From DAINRZ01 sp964634885 (GTDB lineage: Bacteria; Bacteroidota; Ignavibacteria; Kapaibacteriales; UBA2268): 64,000 nucleotides of DNA. The notes under the pieces are model-generated. The model worked only from the letters and a program-made list of their open reading frames with translations, was not told the origin of the DNA and made no database searches. Positions 1 to 8,747 of this stretch are shown one piece after another. The stretch spans positions 1 through 64,000 of the forward strand of contig CAZWLN010000003.1 of the NCBI GenBank assembly GCA_964634885.1. The letters run 5' to 3'. Each line of letters starts with the position of its first letter. Position 1 is the first letter of the stretch. The position numbers were made by a program, and so were the translations under genes.

Positions 1-66
1 TTATTAATTGATATATAGCAATTTAACGATTTTCCCCTCCTTTGATAAGGAGGGGCCAGGGGTGGT
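1..66. repeat. Intergenic palindromic repeat (divergent P-type copy)
   Basis: A hairpin with arms CCCCTCCTT (34-42) and AAGGAGGGG (47-55) around a TGAT loop is followed by CCAGGGGTGG. The layout, a C-rich/G-rich stem followed by a G-rich GGGTGG tail, matches the better preserved copies at 5.2 kb and 32.5 kb, although the bases differ. It lies downstream of a minus-strand gene and carries no reading frame of interest. A role is not known; it is probably a dispersed repeat of the genome. Confidence 0.5.
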
Positions 67-113
67 TGGATTTTCCGCGTTTTGGGTTATCTAAAGCACT
101 ATCCAGGATAAAC

Positions 114-147
114 CAAAAAAAAACGGGGCTTGTTCAACAGGCCCCGT
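114..147 (-). terminator. Rho-independent terminator of the sigma-factor operon
   Basis: The arms at 123-134 (ACGGGGCTTGTT) and 136-147 (AACAGGCCCCGT) pair with a single G-U wobble. Read on the minus strand the hairpin is followed by a run of T (complement of the A run at 114-122), as expected for the end of the minus-strand operon whose last stop is at 170. A T run at 147-153 on the plus strand would also allow bidirectional use. Confidence 0.8.
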
Positions 148-169
148 TTTTTTGAAAAAAGCAGTATTT

Positions 170-676
170 TTATTTCTTCAAATTGTCGAAATCAATCTGG
201 CCTTTTGTCAGCTTGGACAGCAACGACAGGTCTATCTCTCCCTTGATCCATATTACCGTCGATTCGTCTTCCTCGGCAGTAACCATTAAGAACTCGATGA
301 TCTTACCTTTGTCGTTGTTTTTTGTGAGGAACCTGACTTTCGAGTCTTTTTCATTGACGGAAAGCAGTTCTTTGAAACCCTGTCCTTCTATAGCGTTCAG
401 GACTTCGGCGAACAGTCCGATTTTCTTTTTGCCTTCAGGTTCATAGGTTAATATTTTAATAAACTCCAGGTTTTCGATCATCTGCTTCAATTCTTTGTCG
501 TTGCTGTCGCCCATGGACTGCATTGCTCCGAAGAGGTCCCTGTTGACGACGACGAGAGTGAAATCATCTGCATCGCTGTATTTGGAAAAAATCTTGTCCA
601 GGGGGTTGTTTTGCGCGAAAACGTTAACAAAACCTGCCGTCAGAAAGATTATGGATACAATAAGAATTCTTTTCAT
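170..676 (-). CDS. DUF4252 domain-containing secreted protein
   Basis: A 168-residue protein with an N-terminal signal peptide (MKRILIVSIIFLTAGFVNVFA, cleavage likely before QNN) followed by one small alpha/beta domain with the layout of DUF4252 (a DDFTLVVVNRDLF strand/helix start and a late ESTVIWIKGEIDLS hairpin). In Bacteroidota-type genomes DUF4252 proteins are commonly encoded next to ECF sigma factors, and that is the case here: it is the third gene of a minus-strand operon after the sigma factor (1195-1704) and a membrane protein (687-1208), with only 10 bases between. The biochemical role is unknown; an envelope-located member of the regulon or of the signalling chain is an inference. 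Confidence 0.8.
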   Translation of the reverse strand: MKRILIVSIIFLTAGFVNVFAQNNPLDKIFSKYSDADDFTLVVVNRDLFGAMQSMGDSNDKELKQMIENLEFIKILTYEPEGKKKIGLFAEVLNAIEGQGFKELLSVNEKDSKVRFLTKNNDKGKIIEFLMVTAEEDESTVIWIKGEIDLSLLSKLTKGQIDFDNLKK

Positions 677-686
677 GTTACACCTT

Positions 687-1208
687 TTATAGAGTAGATA
701 ATTTGTTGCCGTATTTTTCTAATTTATCGAGTCCTTCCAGCTTTTCGAATGCCTTGTTGATCTTTTCCAGTTTATTCAACCTGGCCATGCTGTGATTGAG
801 TTTATACGAAACGGTATAGAGAGCGGTTTTTGTCTCCTGGTATGCAATGATCGGGTCGTTCGTAGTGTTGGGCAGCTCATAGACTTTGGGATTATTGAAC
901 TGGTAAACGACGCCGAACAGCAGCAATACTGCCGCTGCCACGGCAACTGACCGGGAGATCCATGTAAAGGGGCGCATTTTGTACACCGGCGCACCTGCTT
1001 TTTCACTGTCTTCAAGCAACGCGGGAGAAACAGAGCCGGAAAAAGTGACCTGTTTTTCCGCTTCGATGAACATGGCCATGCCCCTGTCGGCAGCGAACTG
1101 CTCGCGGGTGGTGGCCTTCAGCGCTTCGAAGAGCAGCGCTTCTTCTTCTTTCGTTGTCTCTGCCTCGTAATACTTTTCGAGGAGGATCTTTATCTCATCT
1201 GTATTCAT
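687..1208 (-). CDS. Probable anti-sigma factor (single-pass membrane protein)
   Basis: A 173-residue protein: a soluble N-terminal region of about 95 residues (MNTDEIKILLEKYYEAETTKEEE, the short helical opening seen in many anti-sigma factors of this phylum), one membrane helix (about residues 102-122, WISRSVAVAAAVLLLFGVVY) and a C-terminal outer region ending in a charged helix. Its start overlaps the end of the upstream sigma-factor gene by 14 bases, so the two are translationally coupled. Topology and coupling to an ECF sigma gene support an anti-sigma role. No zinc-binding HxxxCxxC motif is visible, so it is not a classical ZAS protein. Confidence 0.7.
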   Translation of the reverse strand: MNTDEIKILLEKYYEAETTKEEEALLFEALKATTREQFAADRGMAMFIEAEKQVTFSGSVSPALLEDSEKAGAPVYKMRPFTWISRSVAVAAAVLLLFGVVYQFNNPKVYELPNTTNDPIIAYQETKTALYTVSYKLNHSMARLNKLEKINKAFEKLEGLDKLEKYGNKLSTL

Positions 1209-1704
1209 AGCTGTATCTTTGTTGTAAAATTTCCCTTATTTTTTTCCTTGCCCTTGAAAGGTTCACTTTCAGGGTACTTCTGTTAATCTCGAGTATTTTT
1301 TCAATCTCGTCGTAATCATAGCCTTCGATGTCCTTCAGGTGGAAAGCAGCCCTGTGGCTTTCCGGCAATTCATCGACAATGGTGTTGATCTTCCCGGCAA
1401 TGTCGCTGAACTCCATCTGCCTGTCGTTGTCTGTCCTGAGGAACGACTCGTAGTCGGTCTCGACGTCGGCAAGAACCGGCTTCTTTTTCTTCATACGGTC
1501 GAGGCAGAGGTTCTTGATTGTTGTCATTGCCAGGGATTCGATGTTCCTGTACACCTCTAATTTATCCCTCATCTGCCACAACCTGACAAACATGTCCTGA
1601 GTCAGGTCTTCTGCCTCGGCGTTGTCTTTCATCAGCCGCCTTGCGAACCTGTAGGCTTTATCCTTCAAAGGATAAACAACGATATTAAATTCTTCAATAT
1701 TCAT
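1195..1704 (-). CDS. ECF-type RNA polymerase sigma-70 factor
   Basis: A 169-residue protein of normal ECF length. Region 2 lies at about residues 10-75 (AYRFARRLMKDNAEAEDLTQDMFVRLWQ, the helix that contacts core polymerase and the -10 element); region 4 at about 110-165 (LPESHRAAFHLKDIEGYDYDEIEKILEINRSTLKVNLSRARKKI, the helix-turn-helix for the -35 element). It is the first gene of an operon with a probable anti-sigma factor and a DUF4252 protein, so it most likely answers an envelope signal. No extended C-terminal domain is present. Confidence 0.93.
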   Translation of the reverse strand: MNIEEFNIVVYPLKDKAYRFARRLMKDNAEAEDLTQDMFVRLWQMRDKLEVYRNIESLAMTTIKNLCLDRMKKKKPVLADVETDYESFLRTDNDRQMEFSDIAGKINTIVDELPESHRAAFHLKDIEGYDYDEIEKILEINRSTLKVNLSRARKKIREILQQRYSYEYR

Positions 1705-1830
1705 ACTTATTTGTTAATACGAATATCGGAAATAATCGTAACAATTAATTTTATTTTTTTTCTAAGGCTTACCGTTTCAGTAACTTTGGAGTGTGGCGCA
1801 GGCAGGACAATGCAAACCATTAAATATAAC

Positions 1831-1853
1831 AAAGGCGGCCCTGGAGCCGCCCT
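1831..1853 (-). terminator. Possible terminator of the T9SS protein gene
   Basis: GGCGGC (1834-1839) and GCCGCC (1846-1851) form a strong six-pair stem with a six-base loop. On the minus strand it is followed by TTTGTTATATTT, a broken T tract, 55 bases beyond the stop of the gene at 1908-2822. The tail is imperfect, so confidence is moderate. Confidence 0.5.
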
Positions 1854-1907
1854 ATTACCAATCCTGATAATATTTCCGGGACAAATTGTTAAATTGCCCG
1901 GTATCAT

Positions 1908-2822
1908 CTATTTCTTAACAAACATCTTTGTCTCATTGCCTGTTACAATGTAGTAAACGCCGGAAGGCAGTTGTGCGACGGGGACACGTTGCCCCGGTTC
2001 GACTGCCTGTGAGTCCATCGCCTGGCCGAGAGTGTTGTATATTCGGACATGGGTACTTAAGGAATTATTAATCATTATGTATTCTCCGGCAGGATTGGGG
2101 TAAACAGACGGTCCATCTTTTGAAACCGGAGATTCTTCTTCGACATCCAGCGGGCTTGTAGAGCATTGATGGAGCTGGGTGCCGGTCTCGATGGCGCAGA
2201 TCAGGAAGTCGTTGCCTGTTTCCATCGACAATGCCCAGACAGACGCATTCTTAGTAATGAAATCCATGTATGAATTACTGAAAATGCCTACATTCATATA
2301 TTCGGCTTCGTGTTTGCCTGTGAAAGCCGTTACTTCCGTACTGTTCCTGAAGATGGTGGCCATGGCGTCGGAATCCATCAGGTTGCTTGTACTGATGCTG
2401 GAGGAAAGGTCGATTGGCAGGTTGTTGTTGAGAACTGAGTCGAGGGGAAATTCTATTACGTAGAAACCTACAATCATGGCTTTGACTACAATGTAGGTTT
2501 TGTATGTTGTTTCCGATCCTGTTTCGCCCGAGAGGAGATAGAGCCAGACATTGGAAGTACCGTCGCTGAGTTTGAAGTTTATGTTGATGGTAACGTCGCC
2601 ATAGTTCGGTACTGTTGTTTGTACCGATCTCTTGAAGGTGCCTGCGTAGATCAGTTTCGGGCTTGTAAGACCGTCGGTCTGGGCCTGTGTGGTGGCTTTG
2701 GCCAGTCCGTCCTTTACCTTGAAGTACTGCAATACCTGATCTATCTGTGAAAAGGAGGCGCTTGTCGCAAATACGAACATTATCAGCATCAGTATTGTTC
2801 TTTTCATTTTCTCATCCTGCAA
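1908..2822 (-). CDS. Secreted protein with T9SS C-terminal sorting domain
   Basis: A 304-residue protein with a signal peptide (MKRTILMLIMFVFATSASFS, using the Met at residue 6 or the annotated first Met), a central region of about 200 residues that I do not recognise, and a type A sorting domain at about 230-304 (VYPNPAGEYIMINN, VRIYNTLGQ, LPSGVYYIVTGNETKMFVKK). The C-terminal domain directs export across the outer membrane by the type IX system, then cleavage and usually surface attachment. It is a useful comparison: unlike the cargo genes at 22.8-31.3 kb, its sorting domain contains neither of the palindromic insertions. Confidence 0.85.
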   Translation of the reverse strand: MQDEKMKRTILMLIMFVFATSASFSQIDQVLQYFKVKDGLAKATTQAQTDGLTSPKLIYAGTFKRSVQTTVPNYGDVTININFKLSDGTSNVWLYLLSGETGSETTYKTYIVVKAMIVGFYVIEFPLDSVLNNNLPIDLSSSISTSNLMDSDAMATIFRNSTEVTAFTGKHEAEYMNVGIFSNSYMDFITKNASVWALSMETGNDFLICAIETGTQLHQCSTSPLDVEEESPVSKDGPSVYPNPAGEYIMINNSLSTHVRIYNTLGQAMDSQAVEPGQRVPVAQLPSGVYYIVTGNETKMFVKK

Positions 2823-2931
2823 TAATTTAAAAAGCTATTATTAATATTTGTTAATTTAAATAATTAAATATTTATTTACAATCATTATCTTTGTTTTTTC
2901 TAATATGCAACGACAGTAGAGGAAAGATTTT

Positions 2932-4932
2932 TTGAAAAAGATCATACTAAAAAAGAGCAGTGAAATAAAAGTACAGAAGCGGACAGGCTATAAGATCGAC
3001 TATTTCAACGACCTCAACCCTGCCCAGTATGAAGCCGTGATGCACAACAACGGCGCAGCGCTCGTAATTGCAGGAGCCGGGACAGGCAAAACCCGTACAC
3101 TCATTTACAGGGTATCGAGGCTCATCGAGGACGGTGTGCCGCCCGAATCGATACTCCTGCTGACTTTCACCCGTAAAGCGTCGGCAGAGATGCTCAGGCG
3201 GGCTTCGACCATGCTCGACGGCAGGTGCGAACTCATCTCGGGCGGAACCTTCCATTCCTTTGCCCTGCAGGAATTAAGAAGATACGCTAAACTCATCGGC
3301 TATGAACCAGCTTTCAATGTCCTGGACCAGGGCGACTGCGAAGACACAATCAACCTGCTGCGCAGCCAGTTGAAGCTGGACCGTTCGAAAAGGCGCTTCC
3401 CAAGGAAGGAAACACTTAACACCATCTTCAACCTCTCCGTCAACAAGCTGATGACAATCGAGGAGATAATCACGAAGGACTATCCGTATTACCTGGAAGA
3501 GCTGTCTGAAATTGAAGGGTTGTTCTACCAGTTTAACATCTATAAAAGGAAATATAACCTCATGGATTACGACGACCTGCTGCTCAACCTGTTGAAGCTC
3601 TGCCGGGAACAGCCCGAGGTCAGGACTGAGATGAACAGGAAGTACAAATATGTAATGGTTGACGAATACCAGGACACGAACAAGCTGCAGCATGAGATCG
3701 TAATTAATCTTGCCGGCACTCATGAGAATGTGATGGCTGTGGGGGACGACGCCCAGAGCATATATTCGTTCCGGGGGGCCGACTTCCGCAATATCATGAC
3801 TTTTCCCGAAGCCTTCAGTTCCTGCCGGATATATAAGATCGAGGAGAATTACAGGAGCGTGCAGCCTGTCCTCAGCCTGACCAATAAGATATTTGACGGC
3901 GCTGTCGAGAAATACGGGAAAGAGCTGTTCAGCAGCAAGACGGGCGGCAGCCTGCCGAAGGTAATAACTGCCGGGAACGAAAGGCAGCAGTCGGAATTCA
4001 TTGTACAGGAAGTGCTGCAACTCAGGGAGGAAGGCATCCCTCTCGAAGAGATTGCAGTGTTGGCCCGCTCGGGTTTCCTGATGTTCGACCTCGAGATTGA
4101 ACTCAACAAGGCAAATATACCCTACCATAAATTCGGCGGTATGAAGTTTGTAGAAACAGCCCATATCAAGGATATGCTGGCCTACCTGAAGATACTGCAC
4201 AACCCGCAGGACGCCATTAGCTGGAACCGTGTACTGCTGCTCATCGACGGTGTCGGGCCAAGGACAGCAACGCGCATTGTTGACATGATCACGGAAAACA
4301 AGGTTGACCTCAGGACCGGCGTCGTGCTTAACACCCAGGTGAAAGGCAGGGACGAGATAGACAAGCTGACGGCCCTGTTAAGCTCTGTCCACGGCAGGAA
4401 GTCGATGAACGTAGCGGAGAAGGCTTCGCGCATTGCCGAGTATTACAAGCCGGTCATGGAGCAGAAATATGACGACTGGAAGAAGCGCTGGAAAGACATA
4501 GAGATGTTCCTTTCCATCTCTGAGCGCTACAGGTCAATACAGGATTTCCTGAGCGACATGGCAATTGAGCCGCCGGTGGAATCGGTAGTGGACATCGAAG
4601 CAGAATCCAAAGAGGAAGAATTCCTTACTCTTTCAACCGTACACTCTGCTAAAGGCCTCGAGTGGAAAGCAGTATTCATCATCTGGGCGCTGGACGGCAG
4701 GTTCCCGTCTTCGAAGGCAGCCGAGAGCGCCGATTCGCTCGAAGAAGAGCGACGCCTGTTCTACGTAGCCTCCACCAGGGCAAAAGACAGCCTTTACATC
4801 TGCTTCCCCGTCAATATCTTCGACCGCGAGTCTGGAGTGATACTCTCCAAGCCAACACGCTTCCTGGACGGCATCGGGGAGGACATTGCAGAAAGGTATA
4901 TACTCCAGGACTGGGAAGCTTCGGAGAATTGA
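2932..4932 (+). CDS. UvrD/Rep/PcrA-type ATP-dependent DNA helicase
   Basis: A 666-residue superfamily 1A 3'-5' helicase. Visible motifs in order: Q motif region LNPAQYEAV, Walker A GAGTGKTRT (motif I), LLTFTRKASAEM (Ia), DEYQDTN (II), GDDAQSIYSFRGA (III), IEENYRS (IV), STVHSAKGLEWKAVFI (V) and EEERRLFYVASTRAK (VI). The start is TTG at 2932 with a good ribosome-binding site (AGAGGAAAG, 2918-2926) five bases upstream; there is no ATG nearby in frame. The protein lacks a long C-terminal extension and is shorter than E. coli UvrD (about 720). Likely roles are nucleotide-excision repair or restart of stalled forks; the sequence alone does not separate UvrD from Rep or PcrA. Confidence 0.93.
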   Translation: MKKIILKKSSEIKVQKRTGYKIDYFNDLNPAQYEAVMHNNGAALVIAGAGTGKTRTLIYRVSRLIEDGVPPESILLLTFTRKASAEMLRRASTMLDGRCELISGGTFHSFALQELRRYAKLIGYEPAFNVLDQGDCEDTINLLRSQLKLDRSKRRFPRKETLNTIFNLSVNKLMTIEEIITKDYPYYLEELSEIEGLFYQFNIYKRKYNLMDYDDLLLNLLKLCREQPEVRTEMNRKYKYVMVDEYQDTNKLQHEIVINLAGTHENVMAVGDDAQSIYSFRGADFRNIMTFPEAFSSCRIYKIEENYRSVQPVLSLTNKIFDGAVEKYGKELFSSKTGGSLPKVITAGNERQQSEFIVQEVLQLREEGIPLEEIAVLARSGFLMFDLEIELNKANIPYHKFGGMKFVETAHIKDMLAYLKILHNPQDAISWNRVLLLIDGVGPRTATRIVDMITENKVDLRTGVVLNTQVKGRDEIDKLTALLSSVHGRKSMNVAEKASRIAEYYKPVMEQKYDDWKKRWKDIEMFLSISERYRSIQDFLSDMAIEPPVESVVDIEAESKEEEFLTLSTVHSAKGLEWKAVFIIWALDGRFPSSKAAESADSLEEERRLFYVASTRAKDSLYICFPVNIFDRESGVILSKPTRFLDGIGEDIAERYILQDWEASEN

Positions 4933-5096
4933 AACAGTTGAAAATGCTTTTCAGATGATGAAGGATCAGACGGAAGAACAAGAATAACCGGACTCTTCTA
5001 AAGTATTGAATTACTTGGTTTTTCGACATTCTGTATGGGTAACATTATCATACATATCATTATGACGGTAAAGAAACTGTAATATCAATAAAATTT

Positions 5097-5124
5097 GTAG
5101 AGACGCAAGGCCTTGCGTCTCTAC
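5097..5124. repeat. 28-bp perfect palindrome, GAGACGCAAGG family (intergenic copy)
   Basis: The half-site GTAGAGACGCAAGG (5097-5110) is followed directly by its exact reverse complement (5111-5124). The same 28 bases occur inside a coding sequence at 23971-23998, and the 22-base core at 29602-29623 and 31195-31216; a decayed copy lies at 11120-11140. The intergenic copy shows that the element is not just a conserved piece of protein-coding sequence. Confidence 0.9.
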
Positions 5125-5228
5125 CAGTGCGGCTTTCCAGTGTTTGGGATGAGGAAATTGAGCGCCCGGTGTGCTTTACCCCACCAAATTCTCTCCAAAG
5201 GTGAGGATTTATAGAAACACCACTTCTT

Positions 5229-5390
5229 TCTCCTCCCCTTGGGGAATAATTCCCCCTGGGGAAGGCCGGGATGGGGTGGTCAAGTATATAAAGTTCGTCA
5301 AGTTCATCAAGTTTATAAAGCAAAGAGAATAGAAAAGCAGAATTGCGGATTCTTTTCTCCTTCCCCCTGGGGAAGGCCGGGATGGGGTGG
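5229..5390. repeat. Composite intergenic repeat, P-Q-P arrangement
   Basis: Two copies of a hairpin block P (TCCCCCTGGGGAAGGCCGGG followed by ATGGGGTGG; ends near 5279 and 5390) flank one copy of a block Q of about 70 bases, which is itself made of degenerate repeats of TCAAGTT(T/C)ATAAAGTT and ends in AAAGAGAATAGAAAAGCAGAATT. The P copies are 111 bases apart. The same P and Q blocks recur at 32403-32653. No transposase is near, so movement, if any, would need functions supplied elsewhere. Confidence 0.85.
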
Positions 5391-5478
5391 GAAATTATCT
5401 TATAATTTCTTCTTACACCTACAAATTGTGAAGACCCAATTCCTCACGAATTCTCCGTTCGTACTGATACAATCTCTG

Positions 5479-5982
5479 CTACCATCCTTTAGAGACATTC
5501 CATGCAGTCATGCCGGTGTCTCTGACTAAGAGTATTTCTGCAGAGTAAATGTCGCCGGAACCTGCCGTGAAGTATTTGAGGACTACCGACTGGAAGCCGG
5601 TTTTTGTAATATATATTGTGTACTTCCCCTTGTAGAAATACAGCCGGAAGAACCCGGTACTGTCTGATGTGAAAACGGCGCTGTCCCTTTGATGGCTACT
5701 CGCCTCTCCGGGATGTTGTTCAGACCATAAATCGAATATCTCATTATATGGATTCGGTGCTACTTTGAAAAAGACATCACCGGCAGGGATATGTCTGCCG
5801 TCCTGTAACAGGAATACTTTCCCGTCAAGAATTGCCCTGACATCTTCATTGATTCCAATGTAGTCGAATTTCAGCGGCCTGCTGCACACGGAGCTATCAT
5901 TGGTTTCAGCCCGTTCGCAGGTAAAGGAGAAACACAAAAGAGACGCTGTACTTAACAGAATTAATAACGGCCTCATATTCAA
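5479..5982 (-). CDS. Putative secreted/lipoprotein with carboxypeptidase-regulatory-like domain
   Basis: A 167-residue protein with a hydrophobic N-terminus ending in LLCFSFTCERAE, a plausible but not ideal lipobox (Cys at residue 22). The rest (about residues 60-165) has the pattern of a small beta-sandwich regulatory domain: GDVFFKVAPN, then DSTGFFRLYFYKGKYTIYITKTGFQSVVLKYF, as in CarboxypepD_reg-like domains of outer-membrane proteins. It sits alone between a repeat-rich intergenic region and a histidine kinase on the same strand. Function unknown. Confidence 0.65.
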   Translation of the reverse strand: MNMRPLLILLSTASLLCFSFTCERAETNDSSVCSRPLKFDYIGINEDVRAILDGKVFLLQDGRHIPAGDVFFKVAPNPYNEIFDLWSEQHPGEASSHQRDSAVFTSDSTGFFRLYFYKGKYTIYITKTGFQSVVLKYFTAGSGDIYSAEILLVRDTGMTAWNVSKGW

Positions 5983-6065
5983 CTCAGTTAGAATGAGACA
6001 ACAATTTCAATGCTAATTTAAAGCCATGAAATGCATTAACAAAGGACTATTTAAACAAAACGGTA

Positions 6066-8600
6066 TTAAACCGCCGGCTCTTCGTTCTCTGTTTCTTCTC
6101 CGCAATACCTGTCAAGGCAGAAACTGAAGACGGAGCCTTTGCCCTCTGTGCTTTGTACTTCGATCCTGCTGTTATGCTTCTCGATGAATTCCTTGATTAT
6201 GAGCAGGCCCAGGCCGGTGCCTTTCTCGTTGTCGGTACCCTGGCGCCGTGTCGATTTGTCCAGAGAAAAGAGCTTCTCAACGTCTGCTTTGCCGATGCCG
6301 ATGCCGCTGTCAGAGACTGAAAAACGTACTTTGTCAGCTTCTTCGCATACTTTAACCTCGATCCGTCCGTTCTGGGGTGTAAATTTTACGGCATTGGACA
6401 ACAGGTTCCTGATAATCGTATCGATCATGTTGTAATCTGCAAATACTATCGGCTTGTCGCAGTAAACAGGTTCCAGTTCCTGGTTCTTCTTCGCAGTCAT
6501 TTTTTTGATGAAGTAACAGTTGTCGAAGACGAGTTCGTTTAAATTGAGCTTTACGGGCTGGAATTCAATCTTGCCGGACTGGGCTCGGGACCATTCGAGA
6601 AGGTTTTCGAGCAGCCTGAACAGGTGTTTGGCGGAATTGTTCATCGACTGCGACAGATCGCGTATTTCTTCGTCGCTAAGGTTTGAGATGTCGTTGAACA
6701 GCATCTCGGAATAGTTAATGAAGCCGTTCAGCGGATTTCTCAGGTCATGGGCAATAATCGAGAAGAATTTGTCCTTGGTCAGGTTGATCTGCCTGAGGTT
6801 CTCTTCCGAGCGAGAGAGCTGGGTGTTGATCTGGTTAATCTCCTCGAGCTGCTTTTCAATTGTAGCTTTTGAAGTTTTTAACTCGGTAATGAGGTTGATG
6901 AGCTTTGTTTCGGCATTCTTCAGGTCCGTGATGTCCGTATAGATATTGATGGCTCCGATGGTTACATCATTGTCGTCGATGACAGGATTGGAATATATCT
7001 TGAATATTTTGTCGTTACCGGCGTACTCACCTTCAATGCTAATCCTTGTCGAGGGGGTGCCGGAATCGATTACTTCCTTCATTGCCGCCATCTCGGTGCA
7101 GACCATTTCTCCACTTATAGATTCACAGAATTTTTTGCCGGTTACTTCGTTTCTGTCGCTGTATCCGTGCAGCTCCAGGAAATTATGGTTTACGTCAGTA
7201 ATATTGAGGTCCTTGTCCACGACACATATCGAGCCGGGGATAGTATCGAATATCGAGCGCAGGCGCAGGTGGGAATGGTGCAGTGCATGTTCTGCTGCTT
7301 TTTGCCAAGTGATGTCCTGAAGCGCACCGTAAACACTGTAATTACTGCTGCTGCCGTTACGTACCGGCCTTGCATAGTCCCTGATCAGGCGCTGATTGCC
7401 GGATTTGTCCACAATCCTGTATTCGAAAATCGTCTCGCTGCCGTTCTTCAATGTCTCCATCCTGTTACGGAACAAGTGCCTGTCGTCAGGATGAATAATC
7501 TGCTCTATTTCTTCGAGCTTCGTCAGTTCTGATTTATTATAGCCGTAGATGGCGGCCAGCCCTTTGTTCAGCCATTCATAGACCTGCGAACCGTTGTCGT
7601 CCGGCTTAATCCTGTATATGTAATCGGTAATCAGGTCAGATATGATGCTGTGCCGTTCTTCGCTCTCCTTCAGCGCCTGGCGCATCATCCAACTGTCGGT
7701 AACGTCCTGTACCGTGCCTATTACTATCACCGGATTGCCGCCTGCGTCCCTGACCAGCCCGGCGATAAATTTGACACGGCGAATTTCCCCGTCATTTTCC
7801 CTGATGATCCGGAATTCGCTCTGAAAAACAGAATCGTCCCGGAGAAACGGCTCCAACTGGAATCCGTTATTACTTCTGTCGTCCGGGTGAACCAGTTGTT
7901 CGGCGTATTTGTAATCGATAATCGTGTCGGACTTTTTTAAGCCGAATATCTTCTTTGTAACTTCTGAAACAGTGACTGTCCAAGTGTCGATTCCCAACTC
8001 CCAACTGCCGATGTTCGAGACTTCGAGAGCCTTACCGGAGTGGCAGAATTCTACGGGGGCAACGCTTCCGGTTACGTCTTTAGGAGTTACGAGCGGCTTT
8101 ACGGCAATGATGAGGTGGTTGATGTCCACGGCAGCTTCTGCGACGATATTGAACTTCACGGGAATGAATGTCTCAGCCTTGGTTTGAAGTTTCAAATCGA
8201 CGGGCTGGCCTGCGATGTCTGACTGCAGCCCCCGCATCCAGTGCAGAAAGGTGTTCCTGTCGTCCTCGGCAATAAAGTCAGTAATATGCTTCCCGTGCAA
8301 TTCCCCGGCGCTGTACCCGGTCATTTTGCAGAAGGCATTGTTAAGATCCGTTAAGCGGCGGAATCCGTTTAACAGTATATAAGCGTTTGTGCTTTTATAT
8401 ATGACTGTTTCAAGATCGTTTTTCGATGCGAAAAGCTCGTTGACAGTGTGGCGCAGGGTTTCGTTCTCTTCTTCCAGTTCACAGCGCTGAGCCTGGAGAC
8501 GACGAATCATTGCAGCCATCTCTTCCGGTGTCATGTTCCCGAAGCCGGTTCCGGACTCCTCCCAGACCGTCGCTTCCGTGCCCTGAGTATAGGTATTCAT
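6066..8600 (-). CDS. Multi-PAS sensor histidine kinase
   Basis: An 844-residue cytoplasmic kinase without membrane helices. An N-terminal coiled coil (about 30-55) is followed by four PAS-type domains (about 60-175, 195-310, 320-440, 450-560; PAC motifs such as FEYRIVDKSGNQRLIRDYARPV), a second coiled coil (about 560-610), a HisKA domain with phosphorylatable His618 in IIAHDLRNPLNGF, and a HATPase_c domain (about 725-835; DSGIGIG and GTGLGLLI boxes). There is no receiver domain and no response regulator next to it, so its partner is elsewhere. PAS domains suggest sensing of redox, oxygen or small ligands inside the cell. Confidence 0.93.
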   Translation of the reverse strand: MNTYTQGTEATVWEESGTGFGNMTPEEMAAMIRRLQAQRCELEEENETLRHTVNELFASKNDLETVIYKSTNAYILLNGFRRLTDLNNAFCKMTGYSAGELHGKHITDFIAEDDRNTFLHWMRGLQSDIAGQPVDLKLQTKAETFIPVKFNIVAEAAVDINHLIIAVKPLVTPKDVTGSVAPVEFCHSGKALEVSNIGSWELGIDTWTVTVSEVTKKIFGLKKSDTIIDYKYAEQLVHPDDRSNNGFQLEPFLRDDSVFQSEFRIIRENDGEIRRVKFIAGLVRDAGGNPVIVIGTVQDVTDSWMMRQALKESEERHSIISDLITDYIYRIKPDDNGSQVYEWLNKGLAAIYGYNKSELTKLEEIEQIIHPDDRHLFRNRMETLKNGSETIFEYRIVDKSGNQRLIRDYARPVRNGSSSNYSVYGALQDITWQKAAEHALHHSHLRLRSIFDTIPGSICVVDKDLNITDVNHNFLELHGYSDRNEVTGKKFCESISGEMVCTEMAAMKEVIDSGTPSTRISIEGEYAGNDKIFKIYSNPVIDDNDVTIGAINIYTDITDLKNAETKLINLITELKTSKATIEKQLEEINQINTQLSRSEENLRQINLTKDKFFSIIAHDLRNPLNGFINYSEMLFNDISNLSDEEIRDLSQSMNNSAKHLFRLLENLLEWSRAQSGKIEFQPVKLNLNELVFDNCYFIKKMTAKKNQELEPVYCDKPIVFADYNMIDTIIRNLLSNAVKFTPQNGRIEVKVCEEADKVRFSVSDSGIGIGKADVEKLFSLDKSTRRQGTDNEKGTGLGLLIIKEFIEKHNSRIEVQSTEGKGSVFSFCLDRYCGEETENEEPAV

Positions 8601-8747
8601 TATCTTGCTTTTATAAAAATACTCAAAAAATATATTTATATATGCCTAATTTAATATTTAGGCAACCCACAATTCCAAATTAATATATTTTTATAGATAA
8701 TACTAATTAAAAAAATTGCAAAGTTATTCTTTCATCCGGTCCCGGCT

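Larger units (their letters stand above)
4933..5478. other. Intergenic region with dispersed repeats
   Basis: This 546-base stretch holds no convincing gene. It contains a perfect 28-base palindrome (5097-5124) and a composite repeat block (5229-5390), each described separately. Apparent reading frames rich in DELDELYKL-like or HPIPAFPRG-like residues are translations of the repeat itself. Confidence 0.75.

Noticed and set aside
3274..4200. Long minus-strand frame (308 residues) inside the helicase gene
   Set aside because: It is an antisense shadow of the helicase, which has all SF1 motifs; codon pattern explains the open frame.
5060..5323. Minus-strand frame encoding DELDELYILDHPIPAFPRG-like protein
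   Set aside because: It is the translation of the dispersed P/Q repeat blocks, also seen at 32.4 kb, without signal or ribosome-binding site.
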